Assembly: GCF_000067165.1 (NCBI RefSeq)
Contig: NC_010162.1
Coordinates: 10,962,501 to 11,026,500 of the forward strand
Length of the DNA stretch: 64,000 nucleotides
Origin: Sorangium cellulosum So ce56
GTDB lineage: Bacteria > Myxococcota_A > Polyangia > Polyangiales > Polyangiaceae
Direction: 5' to 3'
Part shown: positions 7,893 through 16,059 of the stretch, one piece after another
Layout of the letters: each line of letters starts with the position of its first letter
How positions within the stretch are numbered: the stretch's first letter is position 1
The notes under the pieces: model-generated
Database searches by the model: none
Seen by the model: only the letters and a program-made list of their open reading frames with translations
What the model was told of the DNA's origin: nothing
Made by a program: the position numbers and the translations under genes

Positions 7893-8939
7893 CTACTCCG
7901 GAATATAAAAGTCATTATGAGTCACCAGGCAGGCAAACTCAATAACACCAGATTCCATTCTCCAGATATGAAGATGAAATTCATAATCCACATCATGGCG
8001 CCACGCCCGATCTTTCCCTCGCAGGCGCGGAGGATCGTTTCCGCCAGCCCCTGTGCGAAGCGCATGTCCACGGCTTTCATTTCTTGACAGTAGTAGGTCC
8101 ACCAGTGCTGACAGAAGCCGTTTCACTCTCGACGGTTCACGCATAAACCCATAGCGTCCACAACTATCCAAAAATTGCTGGCGAATTCGAAAATGAGGCA
8201 CACCTGTCCACTGCACAGACTTGTCAACCACAAATGCCTCCTTAAGGTATGCAAGTCGAATAATCATATCCGCTTCTTCAACTGTTTCCACGGCGCACCA
8301 AAGCCTTACATTATCGAGATGTTGTGCCGCGGACACAACATCAAAGCCAACGCAAACACACGCCGACATCGGGACAGGGTAAGCAAAGCATGCAACACGT
8401 CCGTCGTTGACCGCCTTAGGTTCAACAATGTCAATCATGGAAGTCACATGAGCAACCGATGAACATTGTTGTGCCACAATGAGCACAGAAGCAGCGAAGA
8501 CGTCTGGGGCGATGCGACCCAGCAATGTCATCAGCGCCAAGAGCCGTTCGATGTCACGTCGCAAGTCTGGAACACAGCAATCAGCAGTCAGATCGGGGAC
8601 AGAGGTCACGCTAATCCATGACACGTCGCTTATGCCCCAATCATCCTCAATGTACACGCCTCGGCCCAAGAGATCATTGGCAACTCGGAGAATGTCGTTT
8701 ACTGAGATCTCTTCCAAGCCGCACGATTCGATCATTTGGCGAAGATGAGGACCAAACGGGTAGAGCCCTGCTGCCAGTAACACCTCAGCGGTGCGCTCCG
8801 AAATTACTGTGGTTACAAGTCTACTGCTTGCGACATTCTGCCATCCAAGAAGACGGTCCACGTAGGCTTCGAACACATCGCTCTGGGTCGTGCGGGTGGG
8901 AACAGCGAGCGCATCTGCACTGAGGATCATGTTATACAT
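7893..8939 (-). CDS. Uncharacterised partner of the DUF3696 ATPase
   Basis: The product is 348 residues from the ATG at 8939, which overlaps the ATPase stop codon by 8 bases, so it is translationally coupled to it. I do not recognise a family. There is no signal peptide or membrane segment. The sequence is mixed alpha/beta, unusually rich in Cys and Val, and ends in a sharply patterned segment, YEFHLHIWRMESGVIEF then a C-terminal HNDFYIPE, which looks like a conserved functional motif. Base composition and codon use are far more AT-rich than the flanks, matching the ATPase and pointing to joint transfer. By analogy with other ATPase-led two-gene cassettes it may be the effector or the sensor; that is inference only. 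Confidence 0.8.
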   Translation of the reverse strand: MYNMILSADALAVPTRTTQSDVFEAYVDRLLGWQNVASSRLVTTVISERTAEVLLAAGLYPFGPHLRQMIESCGLEEISVNDILRVANDLLGRGVYIEDDWGISDVSWISVTSVPDLTADCCVPDLRRDIERLLALMTLLGRIAPDVFAASVLIVAQQCSSVAHVTSMIDIVEPKAVNDGRVACFAYPVPMSACVCVGFDVVSAAQHLDNVRLWCAVETVEEADMIIRLAYLKEAFVVDKSVQWTGVPHFRIRQQFLDSCGRYGFMREPSRVKRLLSALVDLLLSRNESRGHALRTGAGGNDPPRLRGKDRAWRHDVDYEFHLHIWRMESGVIEFACLVTHNDFYIPE

Positions 8940-10830
8940 TCTTGACCCTCCGAGTTCTTCTCTTTTCGATTGCTGCTCGAAGTATGCGCTCGGCCTCCTG
9001 CGGCGCTTGGTCAAAAAAACCTTCCGGCCAATCGCCTATCGCGCCGAACTCATTTATATTGACCATGCGATAGCGTGACTTTGCCCCTTCCTTCTCTACA
9101 AAATACAGCGCAAGAAGCGCCTGTATGCTGTCAGCCGGATCCTCAGCAGCACGCAGCCGGAGACGATTAATAATGTATTCGCTGTGCGTTTCGATGATAC
9201 ATTGCTTCCCAAGAAGCGCCATCGAAAGAACGAAGTCGGCCAACAGCGTTTGCACCTTGGGATGAAGGTGCAACTCAGGCTGCTCAAACACCAAGATCGA
9301 CCCAGTTTCTGCCATTAGCGACATCACTAATATCGGAAGAACCTGACTTACGCCGACTCCCACGTGAACCAAGTTGTGGAGAGTATCGGTGTTTCCGGTA
9401 GCGACACGCAGCTCGTGACCAAAGATGCCTCTGTCTCTGGTCTCCACTTTGCGAACAACTCCAAGGTAGTTCAACCAATCCAGGACAGCATCCTGAAGGC
9501 TCATCTCCTTCCGAACAATTTGAGACTGCGACAGCGCGAAACAACTTGATGGAATCGAGACAATCCTTCGGTGCTTGTGCAGATCAAGAACGGCCGCAGT
9601 GAATTCGCCGCGAAGACCAACATCTGATGGATCAACGGCTCCTTCCATAGGATACACTGGCTTCGGCTCGTCTCGCAGCGGACCGAGATACTTGAACAGT
9701 TGCGTGAATACGACTTGCACCACCCTAGTGACTTCCGGAGCTGGCGGCAGATGAATGAATTGTCGTACGCTTGGACGTCCATCTCGCGCCAAATCTACCA
9801 ATTCCTGAAACTTCTCCCCATAGGCAACAGCCAGCGCCGGCGAACCCAATGAACGCTGGAGACGCTGGAGGCTTTCCATGGTCAGATGGTGACTGGCCTC
9901 CTTGTATGCCTCATCGATTTCGAGCTGTCTGCGCCTACTCACTATCGTGCGTCTAGCGGCCTCAATAGATCTCTTTGTTGGCTCGACGAAACCTCTTGCG
10001 ATTTCGAACACGCGCTTCATTAGGGATGAAGTAATGTACGATGCATCCAAGTTCTGTGCGCGCGCAGACTGGCCTGATCCGTATGATGGCTGAATCAAGC
10101 GGCGAACCGCCACAGTCGCCAGATGCTCCGTAAGATCGAAAGCAAATGCAAAATCGCTGGGGAGGAAATGGAACAATCGCGCGCCTACCAGTGTTGCGCC
10201 AGTTGGCAGCTCATTTGCAAGATAGCGTCCACTTCGCGCAGGAAGTGTAGTTGGCGACACGACCTCATACTCTAGTGAATCAACATCGTCGACCGATGCG
10301 CGGTTCGGGTCTAGGGCGCTCCGTCGACTTTGAGCCAATGTGCTAGAGTATCGATAATGTATTAATTCGTCTTGTTCGGCTCCCTTGCGAATGCTCCAGA
10401 GCTTGCCACGGATCAACCTCGGTTGAAGCCTGGCCAATTCACGCGATGGAGAGTCGCAACCTGGAGAGAAGGCAAATTCGCACCCTACTTCGGCAAGGTC
10501 CTCCGTTTCGTAAAAGTAGCGCAGTCGCCTTACTCCTGACTCTCGGCCATCGCCCGGCACACGAATCGTAAATCCGATTGATATCTCATCCTGCTCGCTG
10601 TTTGTGGATGCGACGTCATCGAAGCTGCCAAGCCTCGCAATGTGGCCATTGAGAACAATTGGACGACTGTAAACGCGGCTGCTTAGGCTTTGAGCGACCA
10701 GCAATATCGACTGAATGAATGTGCTTTTTCCCGAGCTATTAGCGCCAGCGAATATCGTAATTGGCCGCAGCGCTAGCTCGGTCGTGTCGTACGCGGACTT
10801 GAAGTTTGATATCTGCCAACGGGTAATCAC
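8932..10830 (-). CDS. AAA/OLD-like ATPase with DUF3696 C-terminus
   Basis: This is a 632-residue ABC/SMC-type AAA protein. The Walker A motif GANSSGKST (Lys35) is at the N-terminus. The C-terminal half has a signature-like VGVGVSQVLPIL, Walker B ILVFEQPELHLHP (catalytic Glu516), the switch ETHSEYIINRLR (His549) and a DUF3696-type ending, NINEFGAIGDWPEGFFDQ. A helical insertion separates the two halves, as in OLD and RecF-like ATPases. No TOPRIM nuclease is fused, unlike classical OLD. Proteins with this layout are common in defence islands. The start is GTG at 10830. The gene lies in the AT-rich island and overlaps its downstream partner by 8 bases. Confidence 0.92.
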   Translation of the reverse strand: MITRWQISNFKSAYDTTELALRPITIFAGANSSGKSTFIQSILLVAQSLSSRVYSRPIVLNGHIARLGSFDDVASTNSEQDEISIGFTIRVPGDGRESGVRRLRYFYETEDLAEVGCEFAFSPGCDSPSRELARLQPRLIRGKLWSIRKGAEQDELIHYRYSSTLAQSRRSALDPNRASVDDVDSLEYEVVSPTTLPARSGRYLANELPTGATLVGARLFHFLPSDFAFAFDLTEHLATVAVRRLIQPSYGSGQSARAQNLDASYITSSLMKRVFEIARGFVEPTKRSIEAARRTIVSRRRQLEIDEAYKEASHHLTMESLQRLQRSLGSPALAVAYGEKFQELVDLARDGRPSVRQFIHLPPAPEVTRVVQVVFTQLFKYLGPLRDEPKPVYPMEGAVDPSDVGLRGEFTAAVLDLHKHRRIVSIPSSCFALSQSQIVRKEMSLQDAVLDWLNYLGVVRKVETRDRGIFGHELRVATGNTDTLHNLVHVGVGVSQVLPILVMSLMAETGSILVFEQPELHLHPKVQTLLADFVLSMALLGKQCIIETHSEYIINRLRLRAAEDPADSIQALLALYFVEKEGAKSRYRMVNINEFGAIGDWPEGFFDQAPQEAERILRAAIEKRRTRRVKNV

Positions 10831-10848
10831 TTCTTCTTGTCCTTTGGT

Positions 10849-11034
10849 CTATCGTTTAGTTTTGCGCCCGGAGACTTTGGTGCGCGCGGGTGGCCAGTAG
10901 TGGTCAGGCGGCGCTGAGTCGCGGAGCGGACTTGTCGTGGCCAGCCGCCGCACTTCCGGAGGCTCAGCGCAGAACTCCCGGACAGGCAACAGGTTACACG
11001 CGAGACTTTCTAGCTCGTCGTTCGGCGCCGGCAT
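10849..11034 (-). CDS. Small open frame upstream of the ATPase cassette
   Basis: This encodes 61 residues from ATG (MPAPNDELESLACNLLPVRE...) and stops 18 bases before the ATPase start on the same strand. Amino-acid composition is plausible and codon use is intermediate between island and flank. I recognise no domain. It may be a leader gene of the cassette or a chance frame; there is no strong ribosome site. Confidence 0.3.
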   Translation of the reverse strand: MPAPNDELESLACNLLPVREFCAEPPEVRRLATTSPLRDSAPPDHYWPPARTKVSGRKTKR

Positions 11035-11508
11035 GGCGGCGATGGTACCGGACGCCCACCGCGCATGCCAAGCCCGCCGCTGCGGCGTAGGAAATGCTTG
11101 AGGGCATCGGCCGGAGATCGTTGGGCGATCCCGCGGACAGGCGGAGCGGCGTGAGGGCGTGTTGACGCTCCCGGTAGATAATGGGCGGGGACCGCTTTCC
11201 GCTCACGCTGGATGATGGTTCGCTCACGCGCGCGATGGCCATCGCCCCCCCATCCCGTGCCCGGAGCCCCCGCCGGGAGGCTCCGTCCGCCCGTCGTCTG
11301 CGCGACGCGGTCGCCGGGGCGCGCAAGGAGTGTCAAGGGCGGCGCAGCCTCCGAGCCCTGCGAGGGACCCCTTGACGCCTCCGAGCACCCCGGCGCTCTC
11401 AAGACGAGATGAGCCGACCATCACGCCCGTGACCGAGGCCCGCTCACCGTCGCGATGGCCATCAGTCAGCCCGAGCGAGAGAGCATCAACCAGCTTGATT
11501 CTTAACAC
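11035..11508. other. Gene-free stretch inside the island with a spaced direct repeat
   Basis: I find no convincing gene here. The sequences at 11221-11243 and 11441-11463 are imperfect direct copies (CGCTCAC, four variable bases, GCGATGGCCATC) spaced 220 bases apart. The core GATGGCCATC is palindromic, so these could be binding sites or the scar of a decayed element. Confidence 0.4.
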
Positions 11509-11703
11509 GTGCTCGATGTGTGGACGCATCGCTATCGCAGCAAGACGGCGCCACAAGCGGTGATCGCGAGCGCGCTCGCGCTCGAGCAGGACTACGGAAT
11601 CGGCACGACGTGGGCAGGCTCGCGCGACTTCGCCGAGAAGATTGCCGCGCTTATTCTCTCGCGATTTTGCCGGAAGCGCGTGGAGGTGAGGAATGCACGC
11701 TGA
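11509..11703 (+). CDS. Small hypothetical protein of the island
   Basis: The frame encodes 64 residues from a GTG, starting two codons after an in-frame TAA. The interior APQAVIASALALEQDYGIG followed by DFAEKIAALILSRF reads like an amphipathic helical domain. It overlaps the start of the next small gene by 11 bases. I cannot assign a function. It may be the 3' remainder of a longer gene, because there is no clear ribosome site for the GTG. Confidence 0.4.
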   Translation: MLDVWTHRYRSKTAPQAVIASALALEQDYGIGTTWAGSRDFAEKIAALILSRFCRKRVEVRNAR

Positions 11704-11863
11704 CCCGACCTCGGCGCAGCCGTCGACGGCCGGACCGGAGGGGCACCAGGACGACGAGGCCCACGCGGCGAACGACGTTAAGCCGAGCGATCACGGCGAC
11801 GCGAAGGCAGACGCCGACGAGACCGGCGACGACGAGCCGATCTCGCGCGGCGATGGGCTCTAG
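11693..11863 (+). CDS. Small acidic protein, 56 residues
   Basis: This gene starts at an ATG inside the preceding frame, with a good ribosome site (GGAGGTGAG) directly upstream. The product is rich in Asp, Glu, Ala and Gly (DDEAHAANDVKPSDHGDAKA...) and ends GDGL. It is probably disordered, and no family is recognised. Position between a small helical protein and a primase-like gene fits the accessory genes of an integrated plasmid or phage-like element. Confidence 0.5.
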   Translation: MHADPTSAQPSTAGPEGHQDDEAHAANDVKPSDHGDAKADADETGDDEPISRGDGL

Positions 11864-11884
11864 CTCGATGCATGAGGCACGTCG

Positions 11885-12511
11885 ATGCTGCCCGCGGGGG
11901 CGTCCGCCGGAGGCGGTGCCGCGAACGGCAACGGGTCGCCGCAGCTCGTTCTGGTGCCGCCGAGGCAGGGCACCGCGCCGGACAGCGACCTCGCGAACGC
12001 GGAGCGCCTTGTTGCCCTGTACGGTTGCGATCTGCGCCATGTCGGTGCGCTCGGGGGCTGGCACGCCTGGACCGGCTTGCGATCGTGCTGCGATCGAGGC
12101 ACGGCGGCAGAGTGCGCGAAGGAGACGACGCGCCGCTTGCTGACGAATGCCGAGTTCGCGATGAGCGAGGCCGCGAAGCGGGTGAAACGCGCGCACGACG
12201 ACGACGTGGCGAAGGCGAAGGCGCAGCACAAGGAAGCTGGTCGCGGTCGGAGCGGCGGCAGAGGCGAAGTTGGATGCGGGAGCGAGAGCAAAGCGCGAGG
12301 CGGTAGGCGGACGAAGGCGACAGGCTCCATGCCGCCGCTTTCTGGACCTCGAGCCCGGCTTGGGATGAGGGTAGGGACCTCCGACAAGGCGGGGTTCCAG
12401 AAGGCCCGAGGGTGGCAGCCCTCGGGCCTTCGACTTCTCGCTGCGCGCACCGTCTACTCCGCGGAGGCGAGGGCGGCCCAGATCCGCGTAGGTGCTGGCG
12501 GTGAACGGTGA
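11885..12511 (+). pseudogene. Phage/plasmid primase-like N-terminal fragment, frameshifted
   Basis: The first 120 residues resemble the start of P4-type phage/plasmid primases: DSDLANAERLVALYGCDLRH then GGWHAWTGLRSC and AKETTRRLL parallel the usual NAERLV..G.D.R...W..W.VWDG..W pattern. The ATPase domain that should follow is absent. After about 12236 the frame becomes Arg/Gly-rich. Read one base on, the DNA gives LVAVGAAAEAKLDAGARAKR and stops at 12366-12368, just before a strong hairpin at 12401. I therefore infer a frameshift plus deletion of the catalytic part. It marks the island as a decayed mobile element. Confidence 0.5.
12401..12430 (+). terminator. Perfect 12-bp hairpin, terminator-like
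   Basis: AAGGCCCGAGGG and its exact complement flank a 6-base loop (TGGCAG). There is no U-tract, so termination may be bidirectional or factor-assisted. It sits between the plus-strand primase-like remnant and the minus-strand tachylectin-like remnant, where a shared terminator is expected. Confidence 0.7.
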
Positions 12512-12538
12512 ACGCTGGCGCTCACGTGGCCGCAATCT

Positions 12539-12811
12539 TCACCCATCGTCGCCTCCTGAAAAGACACGATCATACATGTTCCAGCCGGTGCCGACATTGC
12601 GCCCGCCGTTCCCCGCAGTCCAGTCGGAGCTACCGGTTTCCCGACCGTTGTGCCGAGACCACTGGAGCTTACCGTCAGACGTGACACCATAAACGATGCC
12701 ATCGCCTCAGAATACGCCTTCCTGGGCGGCCATGGCTTCCCGGACAGGAGAGAGGGCCGATAATCCCACGGCTGCGGCAAACACTCCCCCAACAAACACG
12801 GAACACTTCAT
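12539..12811 (-). pseudogene. Broken secreted tachylectin-like gene
   Basis: The frame starts at ATG 12811 with a GGAGG ribosome site and encodes a signal peptide (MKCSVFVGGVFAAAVGLSAL, cleaved after about residue 28). An in-frame TGA interrupts it at 12707-12709. Directly after the stop the frame continues with one lectin blade, GDGIVYGVTSDGKLQWSRHN then VGTGWNMYDRVFSGGDDG, the tachylectin-2-like pattern (DG.IY.VT.DG.L.W.RH ... G.GW). It then ends at a second stop. A functional protein would have several such blades, so this is a truncated pseudogene. Confidence 0.65.
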
Positions 12812-12885
12812 GGCGACCTCCTTGTGTCCCCAAGATTCATAAGGATCGAAGCGGTCGCCTGGAAGCCTCTACGGCAAGACTTGGT

Positions 12886-13137
12886 TTAAATGGGATGTGG
12901 GCGAGCAGCAGGCGTCATCGAGCCGTGCGCGCGCATCATGAGAGACGTCTCGGCAGGTCGCCCCCGGGGCGGATCGACGTCGAGCTCCGCGCCTCGTCGC
13001 ACGGCCATCTCGGCCCACAGGCGCTGCTCCTCCGCCTTCGAGAGCACATCCAGGCTTTCCACCGGAATCTCCGCAAGGCGCGTGTTCGACCACGCCTCTG
13101 CCGCGGCCGACCTCTTCTCGCTCGTGGCGAGCTGCAA
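12886..13137 (-). CDS. Small hypothetical protein
   Basis: The frame encodes 83 residues from a TTG; an in-frame stop upstream rules out a longer form. The interior (NTRLAEIPVESLDVLSKAEE then LWAEMAVRRGAEL) is helical and charged and looks coded, while the C-terminus is Pro/Arg-rich. It lies 53 bases downstream of the histidine kinase on the same strand. I recognise no family; it could be the remnant of a longer gene cut at the island edge. Confidence 0.35.
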   Translation of the reverse strand: MQLATSEKRSAAAEAWSNTRLAEIPVESLDVLSKAEEQRLWAEMAVRRGAELDVDPPRGRPAETSLMMRAHGSMTPAARPHPI

Positions 13138-13189
13138 GCTCCCCGGTCTCGATCCCGAGACCTACCCAGCCGCGGTCATCCGCGTCACC

Positions 13190-14851
13190 TCACCCCGCCG
13201 CCTCCGCCGCCCTCTCGGGCCACCGCGCCTCGAAGCGCGCGCCGCCCCCCGGGGCGCGCTCATAGCGCAGCGCTCCCCCGTGCCGCTCCAGCCAGCGCGC
13301 CGCGACGGCCAGGCCGAGGCCCGTGCCCGGGTGCTTCGCGTCTCGCCCCCGACCCGTCACGAACGGCTGGAACAGCATCGCCTCGATCTCGGCCGGCACC
13401 CCCGGGCCGTTGTCCTCCACGCGCACGACAACGAAGCCGCCCTCGCCCCGCGCGACCACCGCCCGGATCCGCCCCCCGCGGCTCCCGTCGAGCGCGATGG
13501 CCGCGTTCTGCAGGAGCGCCGTGGCGACGTCGAGGAACGCCCCGCGGTCGGCCTCGACGAAGATCGACCCGCCTGCCTCGGGCGCCACCTCGATGGGCGG
13601 CGCGCCCTCGCCGACGATCTGCCGGACCTGGCTCGCGGCGAGCCGCAGCGTGGAGAGCACGTCGACCTCGCTCACCTCGAGCGGCCTCGGGCGGCTGTAG
13701 CGGAGGAGATCGTCGAGGAAGCGCCTCGCCCGGTCGACCTGGGCGCGCAGCGACGCCACGGTCTCGGGCTTCGCGCCCTGCCGCTCGAGCAGCTTCGCCT
13801 GCGCGGCGATGACCCCGAGCGGATTGCGGATCTCGTGCGCGACCGCGCTCGCGAGGCGGCCGAGCTCGGCGAGCCGCTCGGCCTGGTCGGCGCGCACCTC
13901 GACGCGCTCGATCTCGTCGGCGAGGTCACGGACGCCGATGGGCCTCGAGAACAGCCGGCGACCGAGGTGCTCCACGACGAGCATGCGCAGCGGATCGGAC
14001 GGGAGCGCGGCGAGGAAGACGACGAAGGCGAGCCAGCCGAGCGACGCGCCGCCGCCCGGCGCGAGCGCGGGCAGGACCTTGAAGAAGACAACGAGACCGA
14101 GCGTCGAGAGGAGCGCCGTCAGGCCGGCGTAGGCGAGCCCCTGCGCGAAGACGCGGCGGGAGCGGCCCAGCTCGCCGATGAGCACGGCGTAGGCCACGAG
14201 CAGGATGGCGAGGAGCACGAGCGGCGCGCCGAGGAGCACGTCGCCGAGCCGGAGCACACGCAGCACCACGACGAAGCCGCCCCCGAGCGTCGCGAGCACG
14301 CTGCCGAAGAAGAGCGCGGCGATGCGCCGCCGCTGGAGCCCCCGGGCCGCGAGCGCCGCGCGCCCGAGGCGAACGCCGACAACGACCCAGGCGACGCCCA
14401 TCACGACCGAGAGCGGGAAGAACAGCGGTCCCGGCGAGCGGGCGCCAGGACCGTAGAGGAGGCGCGGGTCGACGGCCCCGAGCAGCGCGACCGCGGCGCT
14501 CACGGCGTAGGCGAAGACGACGGGGCGGCGCGAGGCGCCGGCGATGTCGGCGTAGGCGTGGGCGAGCCCCGCGGAGACGATGATCCCGCTCGGAATGACG
14601 TGCTCGGCGAGGACGAGCGTGCCGTCCGTCTCGAGCAGGATGAGCCCTGTGACCCAGAAGGCGAGAAAGAAGCAGAGCGCGACGAGGCCGCGGCCGACGT
14701 TGCGCCCGAGCCGCAGCGCGGTGACCGCGACGGTCACGGCAGCGGCCCAGAGCGGGTAGTACGCGAGAGCGACCAGGGGTCTCACACGGCCTCGGAGGGG
14801 TAGGAAGCCCCGACGATAGCGCCAGAGGCCCCGCAGGCGCGAGGTGTCCAC
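13190..14851 (-). CDS. Membrane-bound sensor histidine kinase
   Basis: The product is 553 residues. The N-terminal half holds about seven or eight hydrophobic segments (residues 25-290) without a large extracytoplasmic loop, suggesting an intramembrane or membrane-fluidity sensor. The transmitter follows: H-box SAVAHEIRNPLG with phospho-acceptor His339, N-box LLQNAAIALD, G1 DNGPGV and G2 GTGLGLAVA. It is the NtrB-like HisKA class. No response regulator is adjacent, so it is an orphan kinase, as is common in myxobacteria. The start is GTG at 14851. The gene is divergent from the membrane protein at 14978. Confidence 0.93.
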   Translation of the reverse strand: MDTSRLRGLWRYRRGFLPLRGRVRPLVALAYYPLWAAAVTVAVTALRLGRNVGRGLVALCFFLAFWVTGLILLETDGTLVLAEHVIPSGIIVSAGLAHAYADIAGASRRPVVFAYAVSAAVALLGAVDPRLLYGPGARSPGPLFFPLSVVMGVAWVVVGVRLGRAALAARGLQRRRIAALFFGSVLATLGGGFVVVLRVLRLGDVLLGAPLVLLAILLVAYAVLIGELGRSRRVFAQGLAYAGLTALLSTLGLVVFFKVLPALAPGGGASLGWLAFVVFLAALPSDPLRMLVVEHLGRRLFSRPIGVRDLADEIERVEVRADQAERLAELGRLASAVAHEIRNPLGVIAAQAKLLERQGAKPETVASLRAQVDRARRFLDDLLRYSRPRPLEVSEVDVLSTLRLAASQVRQIVGEGAPPIEVAPEAGGSIFVEADRGAFLDVATALLQNAAIALDGSRGGRIRAVVARGEGGFVVVRVEDNGPGVPAEIEAMLFQPFVTGRGRDAKHPGTGLGLAVAARWLERHGGALRYERAPGGGARFEARWPERAAEAAG

Positions 14852-14977
14852 GGCGTGGACAGCGACCTGCCCATGGCCTGGGCACCGCGGCCCGCCGCCG
14901 CGCCTCGATCCGGTCGATCAGCGCGGATCCCGCGGATGGCACGGGCGCTGCTGAGAGGCCTGTCGAGGAGACGAACC

Positions 14978-15454
14978 ATGGCAGACGCGGTCGAAAGCTA
15001 TCTCATCGCGGTGTACGGGGCCTATGCGGTCATCAGCGTCGGACTGACGATCTGGATCGCCCGCACGCTGTTCAAGAATGGATCGGTGTTCCTGGAGGAG
15101 GTGTTCGCCGACAGCCCGAGGATGGCCGAGGCGGTGAACCGCCTGCTCGTGGTGGGGTTCTACCTGGTGAACCTGGGGTATGCGTCGCTGATCCTGAAGG
15201 CGGAAGGCTCGGCGACGATGACGGAGGCGGTCGAGGTGCTGTCGTCGAAGCTGGGCCTGCTCTTGCTCTCGCTCGCCCTGATGCACTTCACGAACCTCCT
15301 CGTGTTCCACCGCATCCGCCGCCGCGCGAAGCTCGCGGTCCTGCCGCCGCCGGTCGCGCCGCAGATGCACATCGATCCGCGCACGGCGCGCGCGGAAGAG
15401 GAGATGGCCGCGCAGCGAGAGCGCCGGCGGGCCGTCGCGGAGGTCTCGGCGTGA
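14978..15454 (+). CDS. Integral membrane protein of unknown function
   Basis: The product is 158 residues. I chose the ATG at 14978 for its CGAGGAG ribosome site. The chain has three or four hydrophobic helices: one near the N-terminus (ESYLIAVYGAYAVISVGLTI), one around LLVVGFYLVNLGYASLIL and one around LGLLLLSLALMHFTNLLVF. A basic RIRRRAK stretch and a soluble tail of about 45 residues follow. No catalytic motif is visible. The next gene, a DCC-family protein, lies 91 bases downstream on the same strand and the two may form a unit. Confidence 0.75.
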   Translation: MADAVESYLIAVYGAYAVISVGLTIWIARTLFKNGSVFLEEVFADSPRMAEAVNRLLVVGFYLVNLGYASLILKAEGSATMTEAVEVLSSKLGLLLLSLALMHFTNLLVFHRIRRRAKLAVLPPPVAPQMHIDPRTARAEEEMAAQRERRRAVAEVSA

Positions 15455-15545
15455 CGAGCGCAGGCGCGGGCGTGAGGCGCCGTGGCGCCTCGCGCCGGCG
15501 GCGCGGCCAGGCGCCCTGGCCTCCGCGCTGCGAGGAGAGCGGGCC

Positions 15546-15962
15546 ATGATCGAGCGAATCACCGTGCTCTATGACGCCGAGTGCGCGCTGTGCGCGCGGT
15601 GCCGCCACTGGATGGAGCACCAGACGGCGCTTGTCGAGATGGAGTTCCTGCCCGCCGGCTCGCCCGAGGCGGCGGAGCGGTACGGGGCCGTTCCCTGGCT
15701 CGGGGAGGAGCTCGTCGTGATCAGCGATCGCGGCGAGGTCTGGGCCGGCCCCGCGGCCTTCATCGTGGCGCTCTGGGCGCTCGAGGGGTATCGCGAGTGG
15801 TCGTACCGGCTGAGCGGCGACACGCTCTCGAAGATGGCGGAGCGCTTCTTCCACGCGCTGTCGGGCAACAGGAAGTGGCTCGCGGGCTGGTTCGGCCACC
15901 CGTCCTGCGCGAGCGGCTCCTGCCGGCTGCCGGGAGCGCCGGCGGCAGGGCCTTATCGGTGA
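15546..15962 (+). CDS. DCC family thiol-disulfide oxidoreductase-like protein (DUF393)
   Basis: The 138-residue product opens with the DCC signature LYDAECALCARC, in which Asp10, Cys13 and Cys16 form the DxxCxxC motif. These proteins adopt a thioredoxin-like fold and are presumed thiol-disulfide oxidoreductases. Length matches the family, with an extra C-terminal Cys pair (HPSCASGSCRLPG). Genes of this family often sit beside small membrane proteins, as here, so a membrane redox relay is a reasonable inference. The start ATG at 15546 follows GAGAGCGGGCC. Confidence 0.85.
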   Translation: MIERITVLYDAECALCARCRHWMEHQTALVEMEFLPAGSPEAAERYGAVPWLGEELVVISDRGEVWAGPAAFIVALWALEGYREWSYRLSGDTLSKMAERFFHALSGNRKWLAGWFGHPSCASGSCRLPGAPAAGPYR

Positions 15963-16059
15963 AGAGAAGCAGTTCCGCCCGGTGGCAGCCATTTCCCGCT
16001 CGCTCTCATCGGACGTGCGCTTCTCTGTCGCGCCCGTCGCAGACCCGCCGCCGCAACGC

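Noticed and set aside
13190..14803. 637-residue plus-strand Glu/Arg-rich protein opposite the histidine kinase
   Set aside because: It is a shadow frame; the minus strand carries all histidine kinase boxes.
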